This document shows, one piece after another, positions 34,505-43,481 of a DNA stretch of 64,000 nucleotides (position 1 is the stretch's first letter; each line of letters begins with the position of its first letter). Under the pieces are notes generated by a model. The model ran no database searches and had not been told where the DNA came from. It worked only from the letters and a program-made list of their open reading frames with translations. Position numbers and translations under genes: made by a program. The stretch comes from Chaetoderma sp. LZ-2023a (lineage: Eukaryota; Mollusca; Caudofoveata; Chaetodermatida; Chaetodermatidae). The DNA lies in the NCBI GenBank assembly GCA_034401795.1, contig CM067363.1, positions 29,406,289 to 29,470,288 of the forward strand. The letters are read 5' to 3'.

Positions 34505-34683
34505 CAACCATGGGGTTTAACTCTAGATATGCTGAATATTTTTAAAACAATTTGACTGAAAGTTGTTGACCTCTAGGTCACAAACAACTTTCAGTCAAAT
34601 TGTTCTCAAAATATTCAGCATTTCCAGAGGTATTGCCTGCTGTTTGGTAGGCTTTTTCTGGTGGCTTGCAGCAGACAGTTGAA
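34505..34683. repeat. Family D MITE
   Basis: GGTTTAACTCTAGATATGCT start; CAATTTGACTGAAAGTTGTT arm with exact complement; right end GCTTGCAGCAGACAGTTG. Confidence 0.78.
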
Positions 34684-34689
34684 AGGGTT

Positions 34690-35240
34690 GGGTTGCCTCA
34701 TAGTTTTGGTGTGCGAAACAATTCCATCCAGCACACGGTGCAGCCATTCCCCCATATTGCTAAACAGACAAATAATTCTCAAATTTTTCTTGAACAACAT
34801 GGACGCTATCTTAAAGGAGCAGTATTTCTGTATGGAAGAGAACAGATTAAATTAAAGATCCTTAAAATTAAAAAGTATTTTTGGAAAACATTAAAATTAA
34901 AAATTAATTTTACTATTACTTAAAATATTCAACTATTAATCATTATTTTATATATAGCATAGATAGACTGACACGGAAGGATCATGATTTGGAAGTCTTC
35001 GACATTTACATAATCATAAAGTAAAAAGATTACGTAAAGATTTTTGGGAGGAGAGATGAGTTGTCTTATTTTTTCTTCAAAATATAAATTAAATTTAAAA
35101 TAAAAACATATATATATATATATAAACACAAAATATTTAATTATTAATTATTGTCATGTGGTGATTTTTTTTGGTAAAAATATGTTTATCTTTGATATTT
35201 CCATCCTTGATCCATATGACACCCTGCATTATTCCGTACA
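34690..35240. other. AT-rich spacer, nothing recognised
   Basis: Contains (TA)n at 35108-35125. The 85-codon frame at 34666-34923 has no domain and is Lys/Ile rich, as expected by chance in AT-rich DNA. Confidence 0.45.
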
Positions 35241-35246
35241 TGTGGT

Positions 35247-35440
35247 TTAACTGTCCGCCTTCTGCAAACCAGCAGACAATAATTTCAATGGGCAATAACT
35301 CTGGACCTGCTGTATATTCTGAAAACAATTTGACTGAGTTGTTGGTGGCTCAGTCAAATTATTTTTGAAATACTCCGCATATCCAGAGTTACATCCCATG
35401 GAAAATGTTGTCTGCAGAAATTCAGCAGGCAGACAGTTAA
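35247..35440. repeat. Family D MITE
   Basis: TTAACTGTCCGCC start, AGACAGTTAA end, TTAA duplications intact. Confidence 0.86.
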
Positions 35441-35450
35441 GAAATAGTAT

Positions 35451-35692
35451 TTAACCCTTCTATGGCTAAATTTGGTCAAGAAAATCCAAATGTTTGCCTA
35501 TTGAATGTCGATGTGTAGGCAGAGTAGACTATTTTTGCAAATTTACCACTGGAATGACTGGCTCGGTTATTGAGCCAATCATTCCAGCACTAACACTGCA
35601 ACAAGTCTTCTCTTTGCCTGCGCATAGACATTCCTCCAGGCAACTGCGGAGACCGGATTTGTCCGGTTTCGCTATGATAGAGTTATGGTTAA
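35451..35692. repeat. Family A palindromic MITE
   Basis: TTAACCCTTCTATGGCTAA start, GATAGAGTTATGGTTAA end, ten bases from the family D copy. Confidence 0.85.
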
Positions 35693-35734
35693 TATTAAAA
35701 AAATAATCAAACTGAAAATTATTGCTGCCTAACA

Positions 35735-35965
35735 CTTTCACCGATGAACTCCTCCCTGTATCTAATTTTCAAGACAACCATACAGGAAAACTTGAATATT
35801 TTGAAATTAATTTGACTGGAAGCTGTTGTTGGCGTAAGTATCAATGGCTTCCAGTCAAATTAAATTCAAAATATTCAACAGAATAAGTTTTAGATTGTAA
35901 CGAGCTCACTTTTGCAGAAATTTGTCGGTGATAGGTTTAATTAGGCAGCAATAATTATTTGTTAG
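35735..35965. repeat. Palindromic repeat, C-type core with its own ends
   Basis: Core CTTGAATATTTTGAAATTAA with its complement; outer sequences (CACCGATGAACTCC and GTCGGTGA) differ from families C and D. Confidence 0.6.
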
Positions 35966-36054
35966 ATGATTTTCAAAAATAATCAAGCTTTCTGCTTAGC
36001 TAAAATTTAATAAGGATTTCTGGGAAAATCAGGATTATGTGGATGATCATTATA

Positions 36055-36257
36055 TAATGGTCAAGTCAGATAAATGACATCTTGAGAAATGTTCATTTGT
36101 ACATCAAGAGAGTATTTTTGAAAATATACCACGTGAATCGATAGCCGATCCAGTCATTCTTGTGATAAATTGTAAAAAAAAAATCTTCACTTTGTCTGCA
36201 AATGGACAGTCACTAAGCAAAATGCAGTCTTACTTGACCAATCTTGACCCTTAATGG
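36055..36257. repeat. Family A MITE (chain, unit 1)
   Basis: TAATGGTCAAGTCAG start, CTTGACCCTTAATGG end. Confidence 0.75.
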
Positions 36258-36452
36258 TCAACATTTTACTGGTCAAAGTGGCTCCTGCAGCGGTACTCAG
36301 AAATACAGTCCATTTGCCGACTACAAGATGATTCTTTACCCAGCTAGTCATCTCAGTGGTAAATTTTCCACATAGATATCTTCTCTTTGCCTGCAAACGG
36401 AAAATAGAAAATTTCTTGGAAACTTTTTTTTGGGAAAAATTTGGCCATTAAA
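36257..36452. repeat. Family A MITE (chain, unit 2)
   Basis: GGTCAACATTTTACTGGTCA start directly after unit 1; right end GGCCATTAAACCATT. Confidence 0.72.
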
Positions 36453-36665
36453 CCATTTCATGTTCAAATTTGGTCAATGTCCATTTTTGCAGGTCAAGAG
36501 AAGACAATTTTTGAAAATTTACCACTGGAATGACTGCCTCAATTAATGAGCCAGTCATTCCGGTGGCAAATTTTCAAAAATGGTCTTCTCTTGTCCTGCA
36601 AAGTAGACATTTCCCAGGAGCACTTCAGAGGCCGGTTTTGGCCGGCTTGACAATTAAATCCTTAA
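36452..36665. repeat. Family A MITE (chain, unit 3)
   Basis: CATTTCATGTTCAAATTTGG start; clean core AACTGCCTCAATTAATGAGCC-type; right end GACAATTAAATCCTTAA. Confidence 0.78.
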
Positions 36666-36888
36666 CCCTTTAATGACTAAATTTCTTCGAAAAATTCAAA
36701 TATTTACTTATTGAATGTCCCTTTGCAGGCCAAGAAGACTATTTTTGAAAATTTACCACTGTAATGACTGGCTCGGTTACCGAGCCCGTCATTGCCATGG
36801 TAAAATTTCAAAAATAGTCTTCTCTTGGCCTGCAAATGGACATTACTCAAAACCACTAATGAGGCCGGTTTTGTCACGAAAGGGTTAA
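36662..36888. repeat. Family A MITE (chain, unit 4)
   Basis: TTAACCCTTTAATGACTAA start sharing its TTAA with unit 3; end CACGAAAGGGTTAA. Confidence 0.87.
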
Positions 36889-36889
36889 A

Positions 36890-37285
36890 GAGGATAAAGA
36901 TTCAACAGCGAAGAATTCATTCTGTTAGTCAAGATGGCGCTAGCCATGACATAGTTAGGCAAATAATGAGTTAGGCAAATAATGAGTTAGGCAAATAATG
37001 ACAAAAAATGGTCGGAAGTTTCCAGCTATTAATCCTACTATCACCATAGAATCATCAACAAAAGTCACATTTCTTCCTCGAACTGTAGTGATCGATGCTG
37101 TGGCGAGCGACATGCTTGGAAACGATACATTACTACTATCACTCTCCATGCCAGCAAACTTTGTTCAAGATCGTCTGGATACTATACTTTATTCTTCCGC
37201 GTCTTTCGCATCGCGACGACAAATCACTTTTTCCTACATATTTCATCTTGATATCCTACGAACAACGTCGTCACATGTAAACGTG
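36890..37285 (+). other. Unrecognised low-repeat region with open frames
   Basis: Higher GC than the surroundings. A + frame opens at 36998 (MTKNGRKFPAINPTITIE, about 97 codons before an AT repeat), and the minus strand has a 64-codon frame 37149-36955. No domain was recognised. It could be 3' untranslated sequence of the minus-strand E-protein gene. GAGTTAGGCAAATAAT is repeated three times at 36949-36999. Confidence 0.35.
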
Positions 37286-37287
37286 CT

Positions 37288-37331
37288 GATATATATATAT
37301 ATCTATATATTATATATATATATATATATAA
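37288..37331. repeat. (AT)n microsatellite
   Basis: Nearly uninterrupted TA array. Confidence 0.85.
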
Positions 37332-37441
37332 ATTTATCAATCTGTCTCTATCAGTGTTCATTGCATATTCTTCAAATATATCTATATTAATATTTATGTC
37401 GTAACAAATATATCAGCAGGCTTAATGATGATTCATCCTCG

Positions 37442-37468
37442 TCAACAGCTTGACAAACCGTCATGGGT
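37442..37468 (-). CDS. Tentative last coding exon of the E-protein gene
   Basis: On the minus strand a pyrimidine-rich stretch (GTTCTTTTCTTTCC) precedes an AG after which THDGLSSC and TGA follow in phase 0, the phase left by the exon at 39872/39878-39996. E-proteins usually end shortly after the KRREEEK motif in a short tail with HPG-type residues, so a small last exon is expected, but this match is weak. It could be a chance site. The real end may lie elsewhere, or inside the MITE after 39872. Confidence 0.22.
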   Translation of the reverse strand, partial: THDGLSSC

Positions 37469-37659
37469 CTCAAACGAGCACGCGTGGAAAGAAAAGAACC
37501 GTTTTTTTGTCTTTGTATTTTTTCCTCACACTGAAGAATGCTATTCAAACAACTTCCCCCGTAGCTTAGCACAGTGCTACCACCATCCGGCTGTTTGGTT
37601 AGCGTCTGGGACGGTCTGCGAAACAAACGGACAGAATTGGTCAACGCTCGCTTAACCAT

Positions 37660-37868
37660 TTAACTCTTAGCAGACGGATGTCAAAAATTTTAATTTATAA
37701 ATTAAATTAAAAGCTGAATTGGTGTTCGTTTTTAAACAAATTTGGTGGAAGATGGTGCTGTCGTAGACAGCAACATCGTCCATCAAAATTATTTTAAAAT
37801 GTACTCCAGTTTCTTTGCTACTGGCACCGCAAAAGATAGAATGTTGACATCAAAGTGGTACGGGTTAA
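37660..37868. repeat. Family B MITE
   Basis: TTAACTCTTAGCAGACGGATG start, GTGGTACGGGTTAA end; its right TTAA is also the left TTAA of the next family A MITE. Confidence 0.86.
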
Positions 37869-38077
37869 CACTCATATTAAGCCAAATTTGGCTTCTGCAT
37901 TAGTCTTGAGAAATGTCAATTTACAGACCAAGAGAAAACTATTTTTGAAAATATACCACAGTAATGACTGGCTCGATAATCGAGCCAGTCATTCCAGTGG
38001 CACAGTTTTAAAAAATAGCCTTCCTTTGGTCGGCAAATTGACATCTTCTTGAACAAATTCGAGGATTAAAGTATTAA
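37865..38077. repeat. Family A palindromic MITE
   Basis: TTAACACTCATATTAAGCC start, GAGGATTAAAGTATTAA end; clean core. Confidence 0.85.
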
Positions 38078-38149
38078 CCTAAAGTACAGCTCATAACTAA
38101 GCACCGAAACATATTAGTTAGTACGATTTTGAAAACTAAGTAAGAAATG

Positions 38150-38265
38150 TTCTGTTGAATTTTTTGAAGATAATTGTATTGGAAGACATTGCTGTCAATG
38201 TCTATTGCTGTCAGGGCAGCAATGTCTTCCACTCTAATTATCTTCAAAATACTCAACAACTTTTA
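38150..38265. repeat. Palindromic repeat with C-like arms
   Basis: CTGTTGAATTTTTTGAAGAT and ATCTTCAAAATACTCAACAA arms; loop CAATGTCTATTGCTGTCA. Confidence 0.7.
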
Positions 38266-38369
38266 CATTTTATTTTGTTTTGGAAACTTATTTAAAGTTA
38301 ATTAAGTTATTTCTGAGTTGTACTGTATACATACAAAACATGTTTAATCATTTAAATTTGTTAAAAAAA

Positions 38370-38560
38370 AGGAAATTTCCATTTGCAGAACAAGATTATT
38401 TTTGAAAATTTATTACTAGAATGACTGGCTGGGCCACTACCGAGCCAATCATTCGTGGTAAATTTTCAAAAATAGTCTTCTCTTGATCTGCAAATGGGTA
38501 TTTCTTTAGACCTCTGCAGATGTTTTTGGTTGGCTTCAGTGCTAATGAGGTAACTTTTCG
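38370..38560. repeat. Family A MITE
   Basis: Core with GACTGGCTGGGCCACTACCG; ends lost on the left, GCTTCAGTGCTAATGAGG on the right. Confidence 0.7.
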
Positions 38561-38599
38561 ATGGTAATTTGACACAAACCCGCATCTACACTTGATCGT

Positions 38600-38785
38600 G
38601 GAAAAGTTCAATTCGTTGGGCATTAGAAGACTATTTTTTTAAAGTTTATCACTAGAAGGGCTGCCTAATTAAACCAGTCCGTCCAAGGCTAAATTGTCAA
38701 TAATAGCCTTCTCTAGGCCTGCAAATAGTATGTAATAAGCAAAAATTAAGATTTTTTTAGTCAACCTTGATTGGATTTTCACCAC
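38600..38785. repeat. Family A MITE, degraded
   Basis: GAAGACTATTTTTTTAAAG arm and GTCAATAATAGCCTTCTCTA complement around a damaged core. Confidence 0.6.
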
Positions 38786-38855
38786 CAGAACAGCTTCAAG
38801 CAGAGTATTGAATATTTTGAACATAATTGCATTTGAAGAAATCGCTGCCTACGCC

Positions 38856-39083
38856 TTAACTCTTAAATTTGTTTTAAAAATTCAATTTTCTTATTGAAAA
38901 TGTCCATTTGCAGACTAAGAAGACTATTTTTGAAAATTAACCACTGGAATCACTGGTTCGGTTATCGAGCCAGTCATTCCAGTTGTAAATTTCCAAAACT
39001 AGTCTTCCCTTGGTCTGCAAATGGACATTTCTCAAGACCACTGGCTGAAGCCGTTTTGCCTGATATGAGTGTTAAAGCGTTAA
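38856..39083. repeat. Family A palindromic MITE
   Basis: TTAACTCTTAAATTTG start, GAGTGTTAAAGCGTTAA end. Confidence 0.86.
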
Positions 39084-39091
39084 GCAGCAAT

Positions 39092-39310
39092 GGCAGATTC
39101 CAGTTTATCCGTCAATCATATGACATCATAATCAACCACGTGACATGTAGGCTGATGTCATAATCAATGACATCATGAATGATGTACCTAACTTTGACCC
39201 GAACGCTTAATCGATGACGGACTAAGCGTTATTGTACGAATTGTATGTCTTTACTACTGAATAAACATGCCTTTGAATATTTTGAAACAAACTTGACTGG
39301 GGCACTGTTG
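39092..39310 (+). repeat. Family C MITE, right-truncated
   Basis: CAGATTCCAGTTTATCCGTC start, ATGACATCATAATCAACCAC, GACGGACTAAGCGTTATTGT, first core arm, then unrelated C-rich sequence (39325-39365). Confidence 0.78.
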
Positions 39311-39622
39311 CTGTCCCCACCCCACCCACACAATCTTCACCCCCCCCCCCCCACCCAACCGCAACCCCCAAAAACTGAATTCACGCAAGCTAGCTCAGAG
39401 TTATCAAGCGGAAGCCAAATTTTAAGAAATTACAAAAATTCAGGGTGGATAACTCTGGTTATTAAATGCAAATTTCTGCAGTAAGCAATCCCAGTCAAGC
39501 ACTCATACAGAGGGATGTATTTCTGAAATTTGAACTAAATCGAGCGGACACAAAATGCTGACACACGGATTCATGAATGGGACCCGTTTCTATAGGACCC
39601 ATCGACTACATTGGTGGACTAA

Positions 39623-39853
39623 TTAACCATTTAACAATCAGAACGGCCAAAACGGCTTCTGTGGTGATCTTGAGAAATGTCCCTTTGCAGACCACAAAAA
39701 AAAGTATTTTTGAAAATTTACCACTGGAATGCGAGCCAGTTATTCCAGTGGTAAATTTTCCAAAAAAAATTGTCTTCTCTTGGTCTGCAAATGGACATTA
39801 TCCAAGACCACTGCCGTAGCTGTTGTTGGCCGCTTTGACTGTTAAAGGGTTAA
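39623..39853. repeat. Family A MITE adjoining an E-protein exon
   Basis: TTAACCATTTAACAATCAG start, GACTGTTAAAGGGTTAA end. It lies 18-24 bp downstream (in gene orientation) of the exon at 39872/39878-39996. If that exon is not spliced, the reading frame stops inside this MITE's end. Confidence 0.85.
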
Positions 39854-39871
39854 TTCGTATCTTGTATCTAC

Positions 39872-39996
39872 CTTTACAGCTGAAAGAGTCCCCTGTTGGG
39901 ATAGCTCCTCTGTGTTTATGGATCTGCCCGGTAAGTCCTCAGTCTTCTCCTCCTCTCGTCGTTTTAAACACGCTGCTTTCGGATTTAAATTGCGCT
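39872..39996 (-). CDS. da/TCF4: E-protein exon, post-HLH conserved region
   Basis: The acceptor TTTGTTATTTTCAG precedes the exon. The first two bases complete GAG with the G left by either HLH exon, giving VRE joined to RNLNPKAACLKRREEEK. This string directly after helix 2 is a diagnostic signature of class I bHLH E-proteins in all animals. It continues TEDLPGRSINTEELSQQ GTLSA. Two donors are possible, GTAAAG after TCAGCT (exon end 39878) or GTAGAT after GTAAAG (exon end 39872); both leave phase 0. Without splicing the frame reads VKVDTRYELTL and stops in the adjacent MITE. The region past HLH helps stabilise and direct dimerisation. The gene lies on the minus strand. Confidence 0.92.
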
Positions 39997-40028
39997 CTGA
40001 AAATAACAAAACAATAGCAACAATTTGC

Positions 40029-40218
40029 TTAACTGTCTCGCTGCTGGAAGCCACCAGACAATAATTTCAATGGGCAATAACTCTGAACCTGCTGAATATT
40101 TTGAAAATTTGACTGAGTTGTTGGTGTCTTAGGAACCAACAACTTTCAGTCAAATTGTTTTCAAAATATTTCGCCGGTCTAGCGATATAACCCTTGGAAT
40201 ATGTCGTCTGCAAAAACT
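40029..40218. repeat. Family D MITE
   Basis: TTAACTGTCTCGCTGCTGG start, D core, right end eroded. It begins 32 bp upstream of the E-protein acceptor at 39997, so it may supply the branch-point region. Confidence 0.84.
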
Positions 40219-40219
40219 T

Positions 40220-40430
40220 CAAAACCCGTCTCGGCAGTATTCTTGAGGAATATCCATTTTCAGGTCAAGAGAATCCTATTTGTGACAACTTACCACTAGA
40301 ATGCCCGGCTCGATAACCGAACCAGTCAGTCCAGTGGTAAATTTTTAAAAGTAGTCTTCTCTTGGCCTGCAAATGGACATTCAATAAGCCGATATCGTCA
40401 TATATTTTACCCAATTTAGGCATTAAATGG
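40220..40430. repeat. Family A MITE
   Basis: Core CCCGGCTCGATAACCGAACC with arms TTTTCAGGTCAAGAGAATCC / TTCTCTTGGCCTGCAAATGG; end GGCATTAAATGG. Confidence 0.75.
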
Positions 40431-40496
40431 TAGCATTTACTTAATTTAAATATTTTCATAATTTATAAATTGAAAAGGGTTAGTACATTTTATAAC

Positions 40497-40622
40497 TAAG
40501 CAACCTGGGCCTATGTTCCCTAAGCTATCGTTAGGATAGCGACATCATTACACTTGTTATGCTATTGGAGTAATGATATCGCTTATCCTAATGATAGCTT
40601 CGGGAACATGGGCCCAGGTTGG
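40497..40622. repeat. Short palindromic element, single copy
   Basis: Arms of about 50 bp (CAACCTGGGCCTATGTTCCC, GCTATCGTTAGGATAGCGA and complements) around a short loop; not related to families A-D. Confidence 0.75.
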
Positions 40623-40654
40623 CTGGTAAGAATTTGATACCACAACCACAATCA

Positions 40655-40890
40655 GCCAAGGCGACAAAACATGGCCTCTGCAATTACTTTGAAAATGTCA
40701 ATTTGCAAATCAAGAACATTATTTTTGTAAATTTACCACTGGAATAACTGGCTCGATTATCGAGCAAGTTTATCGAACCAGTCATTTCTGTGGTAGTTTT
40801 TTTAAATAGTCTTTTAGTCTGCAAATGGACATTTTCTGTTACCATTTAGCAATTTGAAAATTTCTTTAATGAATCCGACAATTTAACCCC
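40655..40890. repeat. Family A MITE
   Basis: AACAGCC-like left end, core with an extra GATTATCGAGCAAGTTTATCG loop, right end CCGACAATTTAA. Confidence 0.72.
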
Positions 40891-40893
40891 TAA

Positions 40894-41510
40894 TTAATCC
40901 CTAGCACACTGATGTCAATATTCTATACTTTATGGTTTCAATAGCAAAGAAACTAGTGTTTATAGTTCAACAATTTTGGTGGAAGATGTTGGCACGTTGC
41001 AGAGATCGAAATGCCCATTTGCCCTGTTGCCCGGAGAAAAAGGGCAACTAAACTTTAACTGTTAATGGTACACAGGGCAACCATGATAAATACTCAGACT
41101 AATAGTACTATATTGTGTTTTTGATACCTACATGTACTGACTAACTCTTTTTGTTTTAAGTCATTTATTTATATAATTATTAGAAAGAGTAACCCGTAAT
41201 CTTAATGCCATCTCTAAATAATTGTGGCCATTCTTCAGAATTTACTTGACAAAGCAAGTGATTCCAATTTTCTTTGTCATTTAGTTTAACATATAAGGGC
41301 AACCTTAATCTGTGGCGGGTAACCTGAAAATGCATGACATGGCATAATAGGGTGCCCTGCGGGCAACTACTTCTTTTCATTTATTTCTAACCTTGTGCTG
41401 CTGTCTACAACAGCAACATCTTCCACCAAATTTGTTGAAAAAATACACCAGTTCATCTTTTACTTTGATTTGAAAATTATACATTTTAACATCAGCGTGT
41501 TAGGGGTTAA
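40894..41510. repeat. Family B MITE split by an insertion
   Basis: TTAATCCCTAGCACACTGATG start and GCGTGTTAGGGGTTAA end. The hairpin is interrupted between about 40990 and 41390 by about 400 bp of unrelated DNA containing a 66-codon minus-strand frame (41380-41180). Confidence 0.82.
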
Positions 41511-42155
41511 AGGGATGCTAATCTTATTCCAAATATTGTATTGCACCGATAGATCATGTTTTAAAGATTCCATATCATTCATATCCTGTCAATATCCCTT
41601 ATCTGTATCACAATTATCTGTTTTGTAATATCGCCTAAATGTTAAACAGTGACCGCCACGATTTTGTCTCCTCAAGCGATAGTCTGTGATGTCATGTAAG
41701 TGCCAATGCATTACATTGTTTGTTATGTAATACTGATCCCGTTGAATATTTTGACTATGGCAGCAACAACATCCAATCAAATTAGTTTCAAAATATTCAA
41801 CAGCTTACCTGTATGATTACTTTTATACCACATTGCCAAACTATAGCTGGCACCTCTATGACTGAGCGTATATACTGAGGTAGACAGGCTAGTTTTTTTC
41901 TGATTGGTTGAAAAGTACACCATGACAGCCGTCATGGGCTGTAGAAATGTATCAACATTTAGCTGTTAAAGCCTGACTATTTTTTTCCTTGTCGGCACAA
42001 TAGAAAGCTCACATGTCAGAGATGGATTATAGATGACAAATCATATCACTTAAATGGCTAGTATAAGATAAATTGAGTTTTCCTTTAAGATAAATTGAGT
42101 TTTCCTTTAAAGACTAACGTTAATCTCCATATCTGCTAAGTAATTACTAGTAATG
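41511..42155. other. Spacer with a degraded family C core
   Basis: 41740-41815 keeps CGTTGAATATTTTGACTATG and CAAATTAGTTTCAAAATATT; AAGATAAATTGAGTTTTCCTTT is tandemly duplicated at about 42066-42112. No gene recognised. Confidence 0.5.
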
Positions 42156-42163
42156 GCTAGTAG

Positions 42164-42616
42164 TAGTCGTGTGCGATCACGTGATTAAATCAAAAATCGT
42201 GATTATGTTTTAAATCGTGAATTTATATGATTAAAAATTAAATAATCGTGAATATTTTCTATTGTATAAAATATTTCAAAACCGAACTTTCAATTACTTT
42301 TTAATGCGATCGGTCGTGAAAAATGACATTTTGCTTATTAAATGTGTCCATTTGCGGGGCAAGAGAAGACTATTTTTGAAACTGTATTACTGGAATGCCT
42401 GGCTCGATTCTCGAGCCAGGCATTCCAGTAATACATTTTCAAAAATAGTCTTCTCTTGCCCTGCAAATGGACTTTTCAAAACACCATTGCAATTTTCGTC
42501 ATTGACCTTCTGTTGTTATGGCTTGGTAATTTGTATCCACGCCGATTAATCGAGTAATCACGATTACTTTTTAATAATCGATCGCGATCACTCAACGCAA
42601 TACTCGCACAAGCCTA
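42164..42616. mobile_element. hAT-type MITE carrying a family A core (copy 3, best preserved)
   Basis: 453 bp flanked by a perfect 8 bp duplication GCTAGTAG (42156-42163 and 42617-42624). The ends are TAGTCGTGTGCGATCAC and, inverted, TCGCACAAGCCTA. The subterminal AATCGTGATT/CGATTAATCG sequences are followed by a near-perfect family A core at about 42347-42475, whose stem centre is CTGGCTCGATTCTCGAGCCAG. Confidence 0.88.
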
Positions 42617-42659
42617 GCTAGTAGATAATCAGTGGTGCTGGCAGAATCTAGTGATCACT

Positions 42660-43085
42660 TACTTTAGTCCTGCTGTCTAGTGGCTCATCCCGGTCGATAG
42701 AGGGATCAATTTCTAGCTAGCTATGCACCGCCCATTTCTAGCTAAGCTCAACCCATGCTTTGCGCGTGTTGGGATCGATTTAAATATACTCTGAATCCTG
42801 AATTCCCAGAATCCCAATTTCAAGGTAACTATACAGGTGCGCTGTTGAATTTTTTTAAACCAATTTCACCTATGGCAGCAACAATATGCAGCAACAGCGC
42901 CCAATTAAATTGGTTTCAAAATATTTAACAGAATGTTTATTAAATAGTCAATCAATCAGACATACAATTCATACACTTAACAGACTTCATGACGGAGTAT
43001 TGTCTGTCAATTACTATAGTGACATCAACCTACCTGTATGTGAAGTAATTGGTTATGACGTCAATACTTGAGTGACAGATTGGAT
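42660..43085 (-). repeat. Family C MITE
   Basis: Reverse orientation: GCACCGCCCATTTCTAGCTA, GTTGGGATCGATTTAAATA, core half CAATTAAATTGGTTTCAAAA, TTTATTAAATAGTC and the GATTGGATTCATCCATTT end, which reaches to within 46 bp of HLH exon B. Confidence 0.78.
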
Positions 43086-43130
43086 TCATCCATTTTACGC
43101 CCTACCACGGTCAGAATATGGTAATCTTAC

Positions 43131-43276
43131 CTCGGACCTGCCGCTCAAGCGACGTGATTATCCCAACAGCATGCTGAAGCACCATAAGTTTAGTAAGCGG
43201 CTGCCCGCTACCGACATGTATCGTGACCATTTGGTTGAGTTCTTTGAACGCGTCATTAATATCACGCACTCGCACT
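43131..43276 (-). CDS. da/TCF4: E-protein alternative HLH exon B
   Basis: 146 bp, acceptor CTCGCTTATTCCAG, donor GTAAGA. It enters in phase 2 (AG+A) and leaves in phase 1, the same as exon A. It encodes [20 protein letters not shown] (end of the basic region and helix 1), the loop VGSGQPLT, and helix 2 [20 protein letters not shown]. There are no stops or indels. Compared with exon A there are eight amino-acid differences, grouped at helix 1 (D, N), the loop (V, G, G) and helix 2 (G, I, R). Many third positions differ silently, which indicates an old duplication kept by selection. It can splice to the same flanking exons as A. Including both or neither would shift the frame. Confidence 0.9.
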
Positions 43277-43335
43277 CTGGAATAAGCGAGAAATCATACA
43301 GTGCCAACTAACATCGCTAGCATTAACCGACTTAC

Positions 43336-43481
43336 CCCGAACCTGCTCCTCAAGGGAGGTAATCACATTCACTGCATGCTGTAGCACCATAAGTTTGGTC
43401 AAGGGTTGGTTACTTGTGGAGTGAATAGTCACCATTTGCCCGAGTTCTTTGAATGCCCCATTAATATCACGTACACGCACT
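43336..43481 (-). CDS. da/TCF4: E-protein alternative HLH exon A
   Basis: 146 bp, acceptor GCATTGCTTTTTCAG, donor GTAAGT. It completes the Arg codon from exon 44973-45107, so the product reads [26 protein letters not shown], loop STSNQPLT, helix 2 [20 protein letters not shown], then a G that joins the post-HLH exon to restore VRERNLNP. Helix 1 and helix 2 form the dimer interface by which E-proteins pair with tissue-specific bHLH factors and with Id repressors; the dimer binds CANNTG boxes. It is first in transcript order, 59 bp upstream of exon B. Confidence 0.93.

Noticed and set aside
36998..37390. 130-codon + strand frame as a gene
   Set aside because: The second half is an (AT)n microsatellite and the first half has no domain or splice context; kept only as an unassigned region.
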